From Armatimonadota bacterium (lineage in GTDB: Bacteria; Armatimonadota; HRBIN16): a stretch of 17,376 bases of DNA. A program made the position numbers and the translations under genes. The notes below the pieces were generated by a model. That model was not told where the DNA came from. It did no database searches and saw nothing but the letters and a program-made list of their open reading frames with translations. Every line of letters begins with the position of its first letter. Within the stretch, counting starts at the first letter, position 1. The stretch is taken from assembly GCA_028275265.1 (NCBI GenBank), contig JAPWUZ010000020.1, forward strand, positions 1-17,376, in the 5' to 3' direction. Below are positions 6,631 through 13,795 of this stretch, piece by piece.

Positions 6631-9315
6631 TTATCTCGGCGTGACCGCTCGCCGCGCCGTGGCGACCACCTCGTACCACAGTGTTCGGTACTGCGCCCCA
6701 ATCTGAATGACCGCTCTGCCGCCAGAGTCGCTGCTCACAGGCAGTTTCGCCTTGCGTGCGCCCCGCTCATCCAGCGCATACGCCTGCACCGCACTGGCAG
6801 GCATCGGCAGGGTGATTCGGGCAGGGATGCCTTCCACCAGCGTTGGCGGTGTTCCCCAGTTGTCACGCACGGTTACACGGTTGTCCCCAAGTTCTTCCCA
6901 GCCCCAGTTCGTGTTCTGCACGTAGCCCGTGGCCGTAATGAGCAGCTGGGTCGTCTGGGTTACCTGTGAGGACAAAGCACCCTGCTTGACGGTCAGCGTA
7001 ATCACGCTGAAGCCGCTCTGGCGGGTGTTGCCGGGTTCTACCAGGACGCCGTCACCAAGGTCAAATTGCCTGCCGCCGCCAAAGCCGATGACCGCCTTGC
7101 TGCGCGGGGACGAAACGGTGATAACACCCTTGCCCCCTACACTCCAGTCCCACTTTATCTCTCCGGTGTCGGAGGTGAGAGTGTTACCGGAGGTATTTAC
7201 CTGGTCTGGACGCAAGGCGTCGGATGGTAACGACTGTCCTTCTGTGGCTACGGCAACGCGGTGTTTGAGTGCTATTTCCCCACGCAAGCCGACGTCAGAG
7301 CCGTCCACCAGCTTCCACGCCCAGCTGCCACGCAGAGCCTCTATCTCTTGTTCGCGGCTGAGTGATACCGCTACCAGCTTTTGGGCGGGGGACACGTCGC
7401 CACGCAGGAACATCGCACCCGCAGCGACAAGGCTCATCCATTGCGTGGGGTGCTGGTCGATGTCGAAAAAGCCTGTAATCTTCCGGGCGTCCAGGTTATC
7501 GCGGCGGTGTGCATAGGTGTAGAAGTAGATGGCATCCCAATCCTGCAGGAGCCCGTATGCCGCCGCAATCAGTAACCCTTCACTGGTGAATGTGTTCGGC
7601 GCAGGATGGTTGTACTCGCTGAGCGTATGGGGTTTGTTCAGCACGCGCTTTGGCGCAAGCCAGGTGAGGGTGCCTCCGCGTTCGTCCACCATCGAAATGT
7701 TGCGGATGAACCAGTTTCTATTGTCCCAGCCTCCACCCGGAAACTCGGGGTGCTGCCAGTAGGCGTGGGTGTCTACCAGGTCCATCTGCGTCATCAGGTT
7801 CGGCGTGGTACAGCCCACAATGGTACCCGTCACCAGCGCACGGACACCGAGGTCCTGCTTCAGATAGCGGTACAGGCTGGTCCAGTACCGTTCCTCAGTG
7901 TCTCGCAAGAAGCGGAGCCAGTCCTTCTGGACGGGTTCAGGGGTGGCTCCCCAGTTACTGCGCAGCACGTTGCCAACAGTTTTCGCCTCCAGTGTTTGTC
8001 CCTCCGGCAATACGCGCAGAATACCGCCCGGGCGCAGTGATACCCCTGTTATCCAGTAGGTGCCTGTCTGCAAGCCCATGCCGGTGAAAAGCACCCGCGC
8101 GTTGGTATCGCTCTGGGTGACCACGAAGGTATATTCAAATCTCTGCCAGGCGGTGGTCAGCGGCACCGAAATCCATGGACCCAGTCCCGACCAGGGGTCA
8201 TGCGCCATCGTGACGGCAACGGTGATACTGCGACTGGTATTCGCTCGCGCCCAGAAGGAAAGGGTATACAGCCGTCCGCCCTCCACCGTCAATCCCGGCT
8301 GGTTCCATTGCACATGCCAGCTCTGTGTGCCCGGCTTGGTGACTTCGATGCGCACTGAGCGTGTATATCCCGGTGGTGCACTGGTGGACTGCGTGGCGGA
8401 GGCCTGCGCCCCTGCGTGCTGTTCCAGTATCCAGCCGTTCAGTCCGCTGGTGTAATCTCCGTTGGTCAGCATCTCACTACCTAGCGGTTCGCTGCGCTCG
8501 CCCCATGCCTGGCGTAGGGTCTGGGTGTTGCCGTATTTGGCAATCAGCCACTCGTTCCACTGCCGTTGCAGGTCAGCCTGAAACACCGCCGGGATGCGGT
8601 CGGTGACGCCACCCAGGAAGCCGTGCATCAGCCCGTTTTCATTGTTTATCTCCACAAAGGCAACGGCAGGGTCCTCGGCATACGTTAAGCCCGTATAGGG
8701 GTTCCGGTGGGTCAGCAACAACCGCGCGTACTCTTTTTGCAGTTCCAGCATCGACTGATAGAAGAAGCCTATCACGTGCTGGTCCTTCATATCGGTGACG
8801 CTGTCTATTTCTGCAGGCAGACCGTCGCGTGAGGAAAACAGGCGATGCACCACCAGGTTCAGGTTGGCGTATACGCCCACTTTCTTCAGCTGCGCGAAGA
8901 AATAATCCAGGTTATCCAGCGCCTGCGTGTTCAGCTGGCGTGAGCCGCCCGCTGCATAGTTGATCAGCGAGGGGTTCGCCCAGGGGGCGTCCATGTGGTG
9001 AAACCGCACCACGTTTACCCCAGCTTTCGCCAGGCGCAGGGCAATCTTCGGCGCGTTTGCTTTGTGCTGGAAGCAGGCGTCGGCGGTCATGTCGACGCCC
9101 CAGAACCGGATGCGCTGCGCGCCGACGTAGAAATGTCCATCTGCGCCCACGTGTACATGTCCGAACTTCCCCGCAGGGCGATGCAGGAGGACACTCATGT
9201 CCGCGACGCCTGTTGGAGCAATGTCCCAGGGCACCACAAAGGGGAAAAGGTCATCCTGAGCAAACACACTGCTTGCCATCAGCCAAAGAGTAGCGAAAAG
9301 ACATATCTTGCTCAT
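6631..9315 (-). CDS. Secreted clan GH-A glycoside hydrolase (GH5/cellulase-like) with an inserted CBM4/9-like module
   Basis: An 894-residue exported protein; the signal peptide (1-19) probably ends SVFA before QDD. Residues about 30-280 begin a cellulase-like (beta/alpha)8 domain (RFWGVDMTADACF, AGVNVVRFHHMDAP). INNEN carries the likely acid/base E226, and LSEYNHPAP carries the likely nucleophile E567. Between these, residues about 281-430 (NGDYTSGLNGW, LYTLSFWARAN, WQRFEYTFVV) look like a beta-sandwich carbohydrate-binding module of the CBM4/9 type, inserted inside the catalytic domain. The barrel resumes at about 455-640, with a beta-rich C-terminal region after it. The protein probably cuts beta-linked polysaccharide outside the cytoplasm; the exact family and substrate cannot be told by eye. 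GGGAGGGG lies about 9 bases before the ATG. It starts 27 bases after the zinc-ribbon gene and may be co-transcribed with it. Confidence 0.82.
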   Translation of the reverse strand: MSKICLFATLWLMASSVFAQDDLFPFVVPWDIAPTGVADMSVLLHRPAGKFGHVHVGADGHFYVGAQRIRFWGVDMTADACFQHKANAPKIALRLAKAGVNVVRFHHMDAPWANPSLINYAAGGSRQLNTQALDNLDYFFAQLKKVGVYANLNLVVHRLFSSRDGLPAEIDSVTDMKDQHVIGFFYQSMLELQKEYARLLLTHRNPYTGLTYAEDPAVAFVEINNENGLMHGFLGGVTDRIPAVFQADLQRQWNEWLIAKYGNTQTLRQAWGERSEPLGSEMLTNGDYTSGLNGWILEQHAGAQASATQSTSAPPGYTRSVRIEVTKPGTQSWHVQWNQPGLTVEGGRLYTLSFWARANTSRSITVAVTMAHDPWSGLGPWISVPLTTAWQRFEYTFVVTQSDTNARVLFTGMGLQTGTYWITGVSLRPGGILRVLPEGQTLEAKTVGNVLRSNWGATPEPVQKDWLRFLRDTEERYWTSLYRYLKQDLGVRALVTGTIVGCTTPNLMTQMDLVDTHAYWQHPEFPGGGWDNRNWFIRNISMVDERGGTLTWLAPKRVLNKPHTLSEYNHPAPNTFTSEGLLIAAAYGLLQDWDAIYFYTYAHRRDNLDARKITGFFDIDQHPTQWMSLVAAGAMFLRGDVSPAQKLVAVSLSREQEIEALRGSWAWKLVDGSDVGLRGEIALKHRVAVATEGQSLPSDALRPDQVNTSGNTLTSDTGEIKWDWSVGGKGVITVSSPRSKAVIGFGGGRQFDLGDGVLVEPGNTRQSGFSVITLTVKQGALSSQVTQTTQLLITATGYVQNTNWGWEELGDNRVTVRDNWGTPPTLVEGIPARITLPMPASAVQAYALDERGARKAKLPVSSDSGGRAVIQIGAQYRTLWYEVVATARRAVTPR

Positions 9316-9342
9316 GACAGTTCCCCTCCCATCGTGAAAGTA

Positions 9343-9978
9343 TCATCTACCCATGCCCAGTCCCGGCAGGGACGGCAATCGGAGAGAGCCACCCATCGCA
9401 GACACGACGCTGCCCAGAAGGTCGCATTTCCACTTGCCGTCTTCCCCTTTGACCATAATCACGTTCCAGTCATCGTTTTTGCCTCCGCGCGTTACTGTGG
9501 TTTTGACGGTTGCGCGGTTTTCCTCAGAGGTTACCTCTTTGATCGAGTAGGCATCGATGTTTATGTCGAGACCAAACCGCTTCGCCATGTCGAAAACCCG
9601 CTGCACATCCTGCCCACTCTTGACGAAGCCGAGGAACCCCGTCCATACACAGGACTGGTATATTTTCTCGTAGTCTTTTGATTTCAGGGCGTCCAGAAAC
9701 TGACGGGCGGCATATTGCGGCGAACGCAGGAAGATGAAGTAGTACCAACTTGCCGCACCGATTGCCGCAATCAGGATAATGACCAGTATCGCGGCGACCG
9801 CTCCGCCTCCCTTGCCGCTGGAACTTCTGGTCGGGGATGACGCGGTGGGTTGCACCGGGGGAGACTCTTTCGCCGCCTTCGCGATGCGCTCTGCCTCTTC
9901 GCCCGTCAACGGCGCAAAGCACACGCTGCACGCGGCTAATCCTTCCTTGACTTCCGCACCGCATTTCGGACACTTCAT
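9343..9978 (-). CDS. Zinc-ribbon single-pass membrane protein with extracytoplasmic domain
   Basis: A 211-residue protein. Residues 1-24 hold a zinc-ribbon with two CxxC pairs (C3/C6 and C17/C20). A serine/proline-rich linker leads to one hydrophobic segment (about 58-84, VAAILVIILIAAIGAASWYYFIF). The remaining 125 residues (YAARQFLDALKSKDYEKIYQ, ending with WNVIMVKGEDGKWKCDL) have the shape of an NTF2-like/DUF4878-like domain common in extracytoplasmic proteins. The cytoplasmic zinc-ribbon and outer sensing or binding domain suggest a membrane-linked regulatory or scaffold role, but no function is known. AAGGAGGG is well placed before the ATG at 9978. It follows the J-domain gene by 21 bases and precedes the hydrolase gene by 27, which suggests one transcript. 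Confidence 0.82.
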   Translation of the reverse strand: MKCPKCGAEVKEGLAACSVCFAPLTGEEAERIAKAAKESPPVQPTASSPTRSSSGKGGGAVAAILVIILIAAIGAASWYYFIFLRSPQYAARQFLDALKSKDYEKIYQSCVWTGFLGFVKSGQDVQRVFDMAKRFGLDINIDAYSIKEVTSEENRATVKTTVTRGGKNDDWNVIMVKGEDGKWKCDLLGSVVSAMGGSLRLPSLPGLGMGR

Positions 9979-9999
9979 GACAAATACCCTCCTTGTGCG

Positions 10000-10404
10000 T
10001 CAAATGAGTCCCTCGTGCAGCTGGCGGTCGTATTCCGCCCTCCGCGCGGGGTCGGAAAGGATGTCGTAGGCGGCGTTGATTTGCTTCATGCGTTCCTCCG
10101 CTTGCTGTCGCCTCCGTGCATCCGGCTGTTTATCGGGGTGGTATTTCAGGGCGAGCTGCCGATAGGCCGCCTTGATTACCTCTGGCGAGGCGTTCGGGCT
10201 TACCTCCAGCAGGTCGTACAGCGTGTTCCGGGTGCGAGGCGGCTCTGCGTGAGGAGGCGGCGACTGGTAGGAGGTCTGCTGGGAGCGGTAATCGTACGTC
10301 GTTTGGCTCTGTCGCGACATCGCCCACAGTGACCACAGGAACACCAGCCAGAAGAACGGATACCTCCATGCCAGAATGAAAGAAATCAACGCCACCGCAC
10401 ACAT
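10000..10404 (-). CDS. Membrane-anchored J-domain protein
   Basis: A 134-residue protein. Residues 1-28 are strongly hydrophobic (ALISFILAWRYPFFWLVFLW) and should anchor it in the membrane. A glutamine/tyrosine/proline-rich linker (about 31-58) leads to a C-terminal J domain (about 60-128) with the HPD signature at 89-91 (ALKYHPDKQ) and the usual ending AAYDILSDPARRAEYDR. J domains stimulate the ATPase of DnaK-type chaperones, so this protein probably recruits DnaK to the membrane. It lacks the G/F, zinc-finger and C-terminal substrate domains of DnaJ, so it is not DnaJ itself. The ATG at 10404 is preferred; a GTG four codons upstream (10416) is possible, and neither has a strong ribosome binding site. 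It is the first gene of a likely three-gene transcript. Confidence 0.85.
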   Translation of the reverse strand: MCAVALISFILAWRYPFFWLVFLWSLWAMSRQSQTTYDYRSQQTSYQSPPPHAEPPRTRNTLYDLLEVSPNASPEVIKAAYRQLALKYHPDKQPDARRRQQAEERMKQINAAYDILSDPARRAEYDRQLHEGLI

Positions 10405-10438
10405 GCTCTCAGACACCTTTCGCAGGTTGCTCCAATGT

Positions 10439-10468
10439 ATCTTACACGAAAGACTGGAATAAAGGCAA
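10439..10468 (-). promoter_or_regulatory. Candidate promoter of the J-domain gene
   Basis: On the minus strand TTGCCT (10468-10463) and TAAGAT (10444-10439) are separated by 18 bases, each with four of six matches to the sigma-70 boxes. The start would be near 10432, about 28 bases before the gene. The 248-base gap 10405-10652 otherwise shows only the hairpin at 10612-10639. Confidence 0.4.
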
Positions 10469-10611
10469 TAGGCGTGGGGGACTCAAGGCGTTTGTCTCAA
10501 GGGCGACCTCCACATGAGCGGAACTCCGTCGCAACATTCCCGCAGGCGGCGTCGTTTGACGGCGCGGTAGAGACCTCACCCTCGACGTAGTATCCGAGCG
10601 GTGGGGACGGC

Positions 10612-10639
10612 TGCATCGGGAGGGACCGCCCCCGATGCA
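10612..10639 (-). terminator. Hairpin after the ferritin gene
   Basis: TGCATCGGG (10612-10620) and CCCGATGCA (10631-10639) form a perfect 9-bp stem with a 10-base loop. It begins 14 bases beyond the ferritin stop codon (10653), at the end of the long minus-strand run. There is no T-run after it, so it is terminator-like by position rather than by full consensus. Confidence 0.5.
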
Positions 10640-10652
10640 ACCGAAGGACAGA

Positions 10653-11156
10653 TTACTCGCCGCCGCCGTGCGACAGGTAGGCTTCCACCATAATCAGGTA
10701 GTGTTCGCCAACCTGTTGCACAATCTGCAGCAGGTCCTGCATCGTGGAGACTTCCTCCACCTGTTCTTTCACGAACCAGTCGAGGAACTCCTGAGCGGCG
10801 TAATCTTTCTGCTCAATCGCCATTGTCATCAGGTCGTTAATGCGGTTGGTAACCTCAATTTCCCACTCCAGCGCAAGACGAACCGCTTCTTCCGCGCTCT
10901 GGAAATCGCTCTTGGGAGCTTCGATCGCGGGAACCTCGACCTTGCCGCCAACCTCGTTCAGGTACTCCACGAACTTCATGGCGTGTTCCCGTTCCTCGTC
11001 AGCTTGCTTGAAAAACAGCGCAGCTAGCTTCTTCAGCGCACGCCCGTCGAAGTAGCAGGCGATGGCGATATACTGGTGCGATGCGAACAGCTCACGCCCA
11101 ATCTCCTCGTTAAAAGCTTTGTTGAGCTCGGGGCTAATCAATGTGGTCATGGTCAT
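10653..11156 (-). CDS. ftn: Non-haem bacterial ferritin
   Basis: A 167-residue four-helix ferritin, close to the usual length of bacterial FtnA. It oxidises Fe(II) at a diiron centre and stores iron in a 24-subunit shell in the cytoplasm. Expected ferroxidase ligands are visible: E18 in NEEIGREL, E55 and H58 in DEEREHAM, E99 in LEWEIEVTNRIN, and E131/E134 in FVKEQVEEV. The ATG at 11156 is chosen because GGAGG lies 6 bases upstream; another ATG six bases further in is possible, and the in-frame GTG at 11192 lacks a good site. It is 43 bases after the Enzyme I-like gene and probably the last gene of that run. Iron regulation is likely for the family, but no Fur box was recognised. Confidence 0.92.
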   Translation of the reverse strand: MTMTTLISPELNKAFNEEIGRELFASHQYIAIACYFDGRALKKLAALFFKQADEEREHAMKFVEYLNEVGGKVEVPAIEAPKSDFQSAEEAVRLALEWEIEVTNRINDLMTMAIEQKDYAAQEFLDWFVKEQVEEVSTMQDLLQIVQQVGEHYLIMVEAYLSHGGGE

Positions 11157-11199
11157 TCCTCTCCTCCTCTGCCTTCGCAGATAGTTTTCCACAGGAAGT

Positions 11200-12411
11200 T
11201 TACTCGTTTTGCATCTGCTTTTTCAAGCGATGGTAAAAACGGCGTGCCTTCTGGCGATTTCCGGAGACATCGTCCGTAACCTGCAGATGACGCACCAATT
11301 CGCGGCACTGCTCGTAGGACAGGTAAGGTATCATCTCTTTTGCGGAGGCAACGTGGTAGGGAGGTAACAAAAGTTCACTGATGCCTACTCCGACGGCAAG
11401 GGGTATTAACCACTCGCTTTCCGCCCCCAGCACGATACCCCGCGCCAGCAGCCTTGTCTGTGCAAACATCGTCAGGTTTTCCACTTCCTGCAGCCACTGC
11501 GGCTGGAACCATGAGTGTACCGCAGTTTCACGCAGGTAAACAGCGCGGATGTTGGCGACCTCTGGAATATCGGGCAGAGGGAAGGGAGGCGTCCACCCGC
11601 CTAGCAGAGCATCTTGGAAGAGCAGTGCGCCTTGCTCTTCCTCCAGGATACTTTGTGCCTGCTGAAGGCTATCCAGAAAGGCATGAACTTCGCCTTGTTG
11701 CAAGGAGGGCAGGACAAAGGTGATGACCATCTGCAGGGTCGACTCGGCAATAGCGTGCCAGATAGCTGCGTCAGGCAGGATGGGGAGTTCCAGCAGCAAG
11801 GTTTTGCCCGCCGCTCCCTGCAGCAGCGCGTGTAATGCCGCTGGGTTCAACAGGCACCGCTCGCTGGCATACGCATCTAAAAAGGCACCATCTGCCCCGG
11901 CTTCCAGAGATTGCACGGCGTCCTGCCAGGTGTCGCTGAGAGCAATCACACGGATGGGGTGGTCGTCCAGCGTACGGGCGGTCTCGTGCGTCAATCCCAG
12001 CACGTAGCGTTTGCCACTGGGGTGCATCTCCTGACGCTGGTACTGGGTCATCAGACGCATGTCGGGGTCTACAATAAGCACACCATGATTGGCGTCCACA
12101 ATCACGATGTCGCCGTCGCGCACGTTGAGTAGCAGTTGCGAAACGCCCACCAGTGCAGGTACGCCGATAGCGCCTCCCTGTGGCGGGGCTGGGCTTTCCG
12201 CGACGATCGCACTAACCCCTGCTCCCGCTCGCCAGAGCGCCTCGCCTAAGGCGATGTCGCGACACACTGCGACGAAACCGAGATGCTCCCGATGGCGCGC
12301 TTCGTAAGCGGTGAACAGGTCCAGGGTAGCGCGCAGGTCGGCGGCTCGAAGCACCATTGCTGAGCCGACTGCGATGCCACGCGAAACCGGTTGCCCGAGC
12401 AGCTTCAACAT
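11200..12411 (-). CDS. Degenerate PTS Enzyme I-like / PEP-utilising-enzyme pseudoenzyme
   Basis: A 403-residue protein whose beginning (LGQPVSRGIAVGSAMVL), swivelling-domain region (GVSAIVAESP...AIGVPALVG...VRDGDIVIVDANHGVLIVDPD) and end (SEWLIPLAVGVGISELLLPPYHVASAKEMI) follow E. coli Enzyme I. Enzyme I passes phosphate from PEP to HPr. The key parts are missing. The GGRTSH block carrying the phosphorylated histidine is replaced by about PAPPQGG (75-80). The PEP-binding RTE block is replaced at 175-183 (GAFLDAYAS). The active cysteine region GMCGE becomes GIVLGAES (325-332). The helical HPr-binding insertion is also absent, matching the short length (Enzyme I is about 570 residues). It is therefore very likely catalytically inactive and perhaps regulatory. 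GAGGTG overlaps the preceding stop codon and serves the ATG at 12411. It lies 12 bases after the LptA-like gene. Confidence 0.75.
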   Translation of the reverse strand: MLKLLGQPVSRGIAVGSAMVLRAADLRATLDLFTAYEARHREHLGFVAVCRDIALGEALWRAGAGVSAIVAESPAPPQGGAIGVPALVGVSQLLLNVRDGDIVIVDANHGVLIVDPDMRLMTQYQRQEMHPSGKRYVLGLTHETARTLDDHPIRVIALSDTWQDAVQSLEAGADGAFLDAYASERCLLNPAALHALLQGAAGKTLLLELPILPDAAIWHAIAESTLQMVITFVLPSLQQGEVHAFLDSLQQAQSILEEEQGALLFQDALLGGWTPPFPLPDIPEVANIRAVYLRETAVHSWFQPQWLQEVENLTMFAQTRLLARGIVLGAESEWLIPLAVGVGISELLLPPYHVASAKEMIPYLSYEQCRELVRHLQVTDDVSGNRQKARRFYHRLKKQMQNE

Positions 12412-12423
12412 GGTTTGCCCACC

Positions 12424-13758
12424 TCAGCGCTGCCCCTGTTGGGGTGGGGTAGTCGGCGAGGCTGGCGGAGTAGCGGTGGGCGTTTCCTCCGTCTCCTCTT
12501 CCTCTTCGACGAATATCACCATCTTGCCCGGCTGGCTAATCCGGAGCCACTCATCGCCTTCTTTCACCGAGACGAGGATTTCGGGAGCGATAAGTTCCTG
12601 ACCTTTCTCATCCACGCCGTGAACCTCGCCAATCAGCTGTACCTGCTCGGTGCGCGAGTTGTAGACGGCTTTCTGCGCGGTGAGCGTGCGGGTCTTACCG
12701 CTCTCCTTCAGAATCTGCACCATCTTCAGGTTGCCGGTAAGGGTGATGATTTTTCTCTGATACAGGTTTTCCGCGCGGTCGCAGGTAATCTGCACCGGCT
12801 CACGCATCTCGGTTTTGAGCGAGCGCGTTTCTTCGCTGGTTGGCTGTGCAGCTTGTTCTTCCGACTGTTTGGGCTTGACGAGGATTTTGACGTTACCTTC
12901 CAGTACGGCACGTTTCTCCTTCAGCTCGATGGTGAGTTTGTCGGCAGAGATGTCCACGCGCGGGTCGGTGACCTTCAGGTTTCCGCTGGCGTGAATGACT
13001 TGCGCTTCGATGTCCTGTTCGGCACGGTCGGCGGTCATGATGGTATCGCCATCCCGTATAACCAGTCCCTCGCCGATACGGGTTTTGCCCTGCTGTTCCT
13101 CCAGGCGTTTGAAGGTTACTTCCACCCGTCGGGTCTTAGCCTGCTTCTCACCGGTGTTCTGCCTGGGGGGTTCTGACTGCAGGAAGGCGACAGGTTCCAG
13201 TGACGTGCGCATGACCAGGCGCACCCCTTCCGCGACGAGACGCTTTTCTCCGCCCAGGTAGCGCAGCGTTTGCGCGGTGAACTCGCCATCGCGCAGAAAG
13301 CCCTGAATGATGCCCATGCATTGCAGTTCGCGTGTCTGGTCGCGCCATGTTGCCTGAGAACAGGTCAGGCGAACCGGATTGCCGTACAGACGGGCATCTG
13401 CCACCTGAAGAAAACGCGATGCGCCTTCGTACAACGCCTGTGCGGCGGTCAGCCTCCATGCGGGTTTGCCATTATCATAGAGCACCGCTTCTTGCACGCC
13501 GTCCAGCAGCCATCGCTGGCGGTCTCGCGATAGGTCGGCACGCAACACCTTCATGTGCCACAGGGGAGCATTGAGCTGTCGGGCAATCACTTCTGTTTCG
13601 CTGAAACGCACCAGCACATTGCCCATGCCTGCATCGGCGTAAAGGGGATTGAGGCGTGCAAAAGGGTCTATCTGCTGAAGCCGGTGGACGCACCACGCCA
13701 GCCCGACAATGCAAACCATAGCCAGAATCGAAGGTATCGCCGCGCGCCAGTTCCGCAT
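12424..13758 (-). CDS. LptC/LptA-like lipopolysaccharide-transport protein (OstA-like repeats)
   Basis: A 444-residue protein with one N-terminal membrane segment (about 8-24, IPSILAMVCIVGLAWCV) and a long beta-rich periplasmic part. Residues about 45-190 resemble LptC (repeating strand pattern, LNAPLWHMKVLRADL). Residues about 230-292 and 320-400 carry OstA/LptA-like blocks (DGDTIMTADRAEQD, HASGNLKVTDP, ISADKLTIELKEKRAVLEGNV, ITCDRAENLYQRKIITLTGNL). The tail is acidic, then proline/threonine-rich. LptC and LptA form the periplasmic bridge carrying LPS from the inner membrane to LptD; here both functions may be joined in one chain. This supports a diderm host. GAGGG lies just before the ATG. 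Gaps of 37 and 12 bases to its neighbours imply co-transcription. The fusion reading is inference; a multi-repeat LptC-type protein is the alternative. Confidence 0.82.
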   Translation of the reverse strand: MRNWRAAIPSILAMVCIVGLAWCVHRLQQIDPFARLNPLYADAGMGNVLVRFSETEVIARQLNAPLWHMKVLRADLSRDRQRWLLDGVQEAVLYDNGKPAWRLTAAQALYEGASRFLQVADARLYGNPVRLTCSQATWRDQTRELQCMGIIQGFLRDGEFTAQTLRYLGGEKRLVAEGVRLVMRTSLEPVAFLQSEPPRQNTGEKQAKTRRVEVTFKRLEEQQGKTRIGEGLVIRDGDTIMTADRAEQDIEAQVIHASGNLKVTDPRVDISADKLTIELKEKRAVLEGNVKILVKPKQSEEQAAQPTSEETRSLKTEMREPVQITCDRAENLYQRKIITLTGNLKMVQILKESGKTRTLTAQKAVYNSRTEQVQLIGEVHGVDEKGQELIAPEILVSVKEGDEWLRISQPGKMVIFVEEEEETEETPTATPPASPTTPPQQGQR

Positions 13759-13795
13759 TTTCCCTCACAGGTTAGACGAAAAGACGTGGGCGGGG

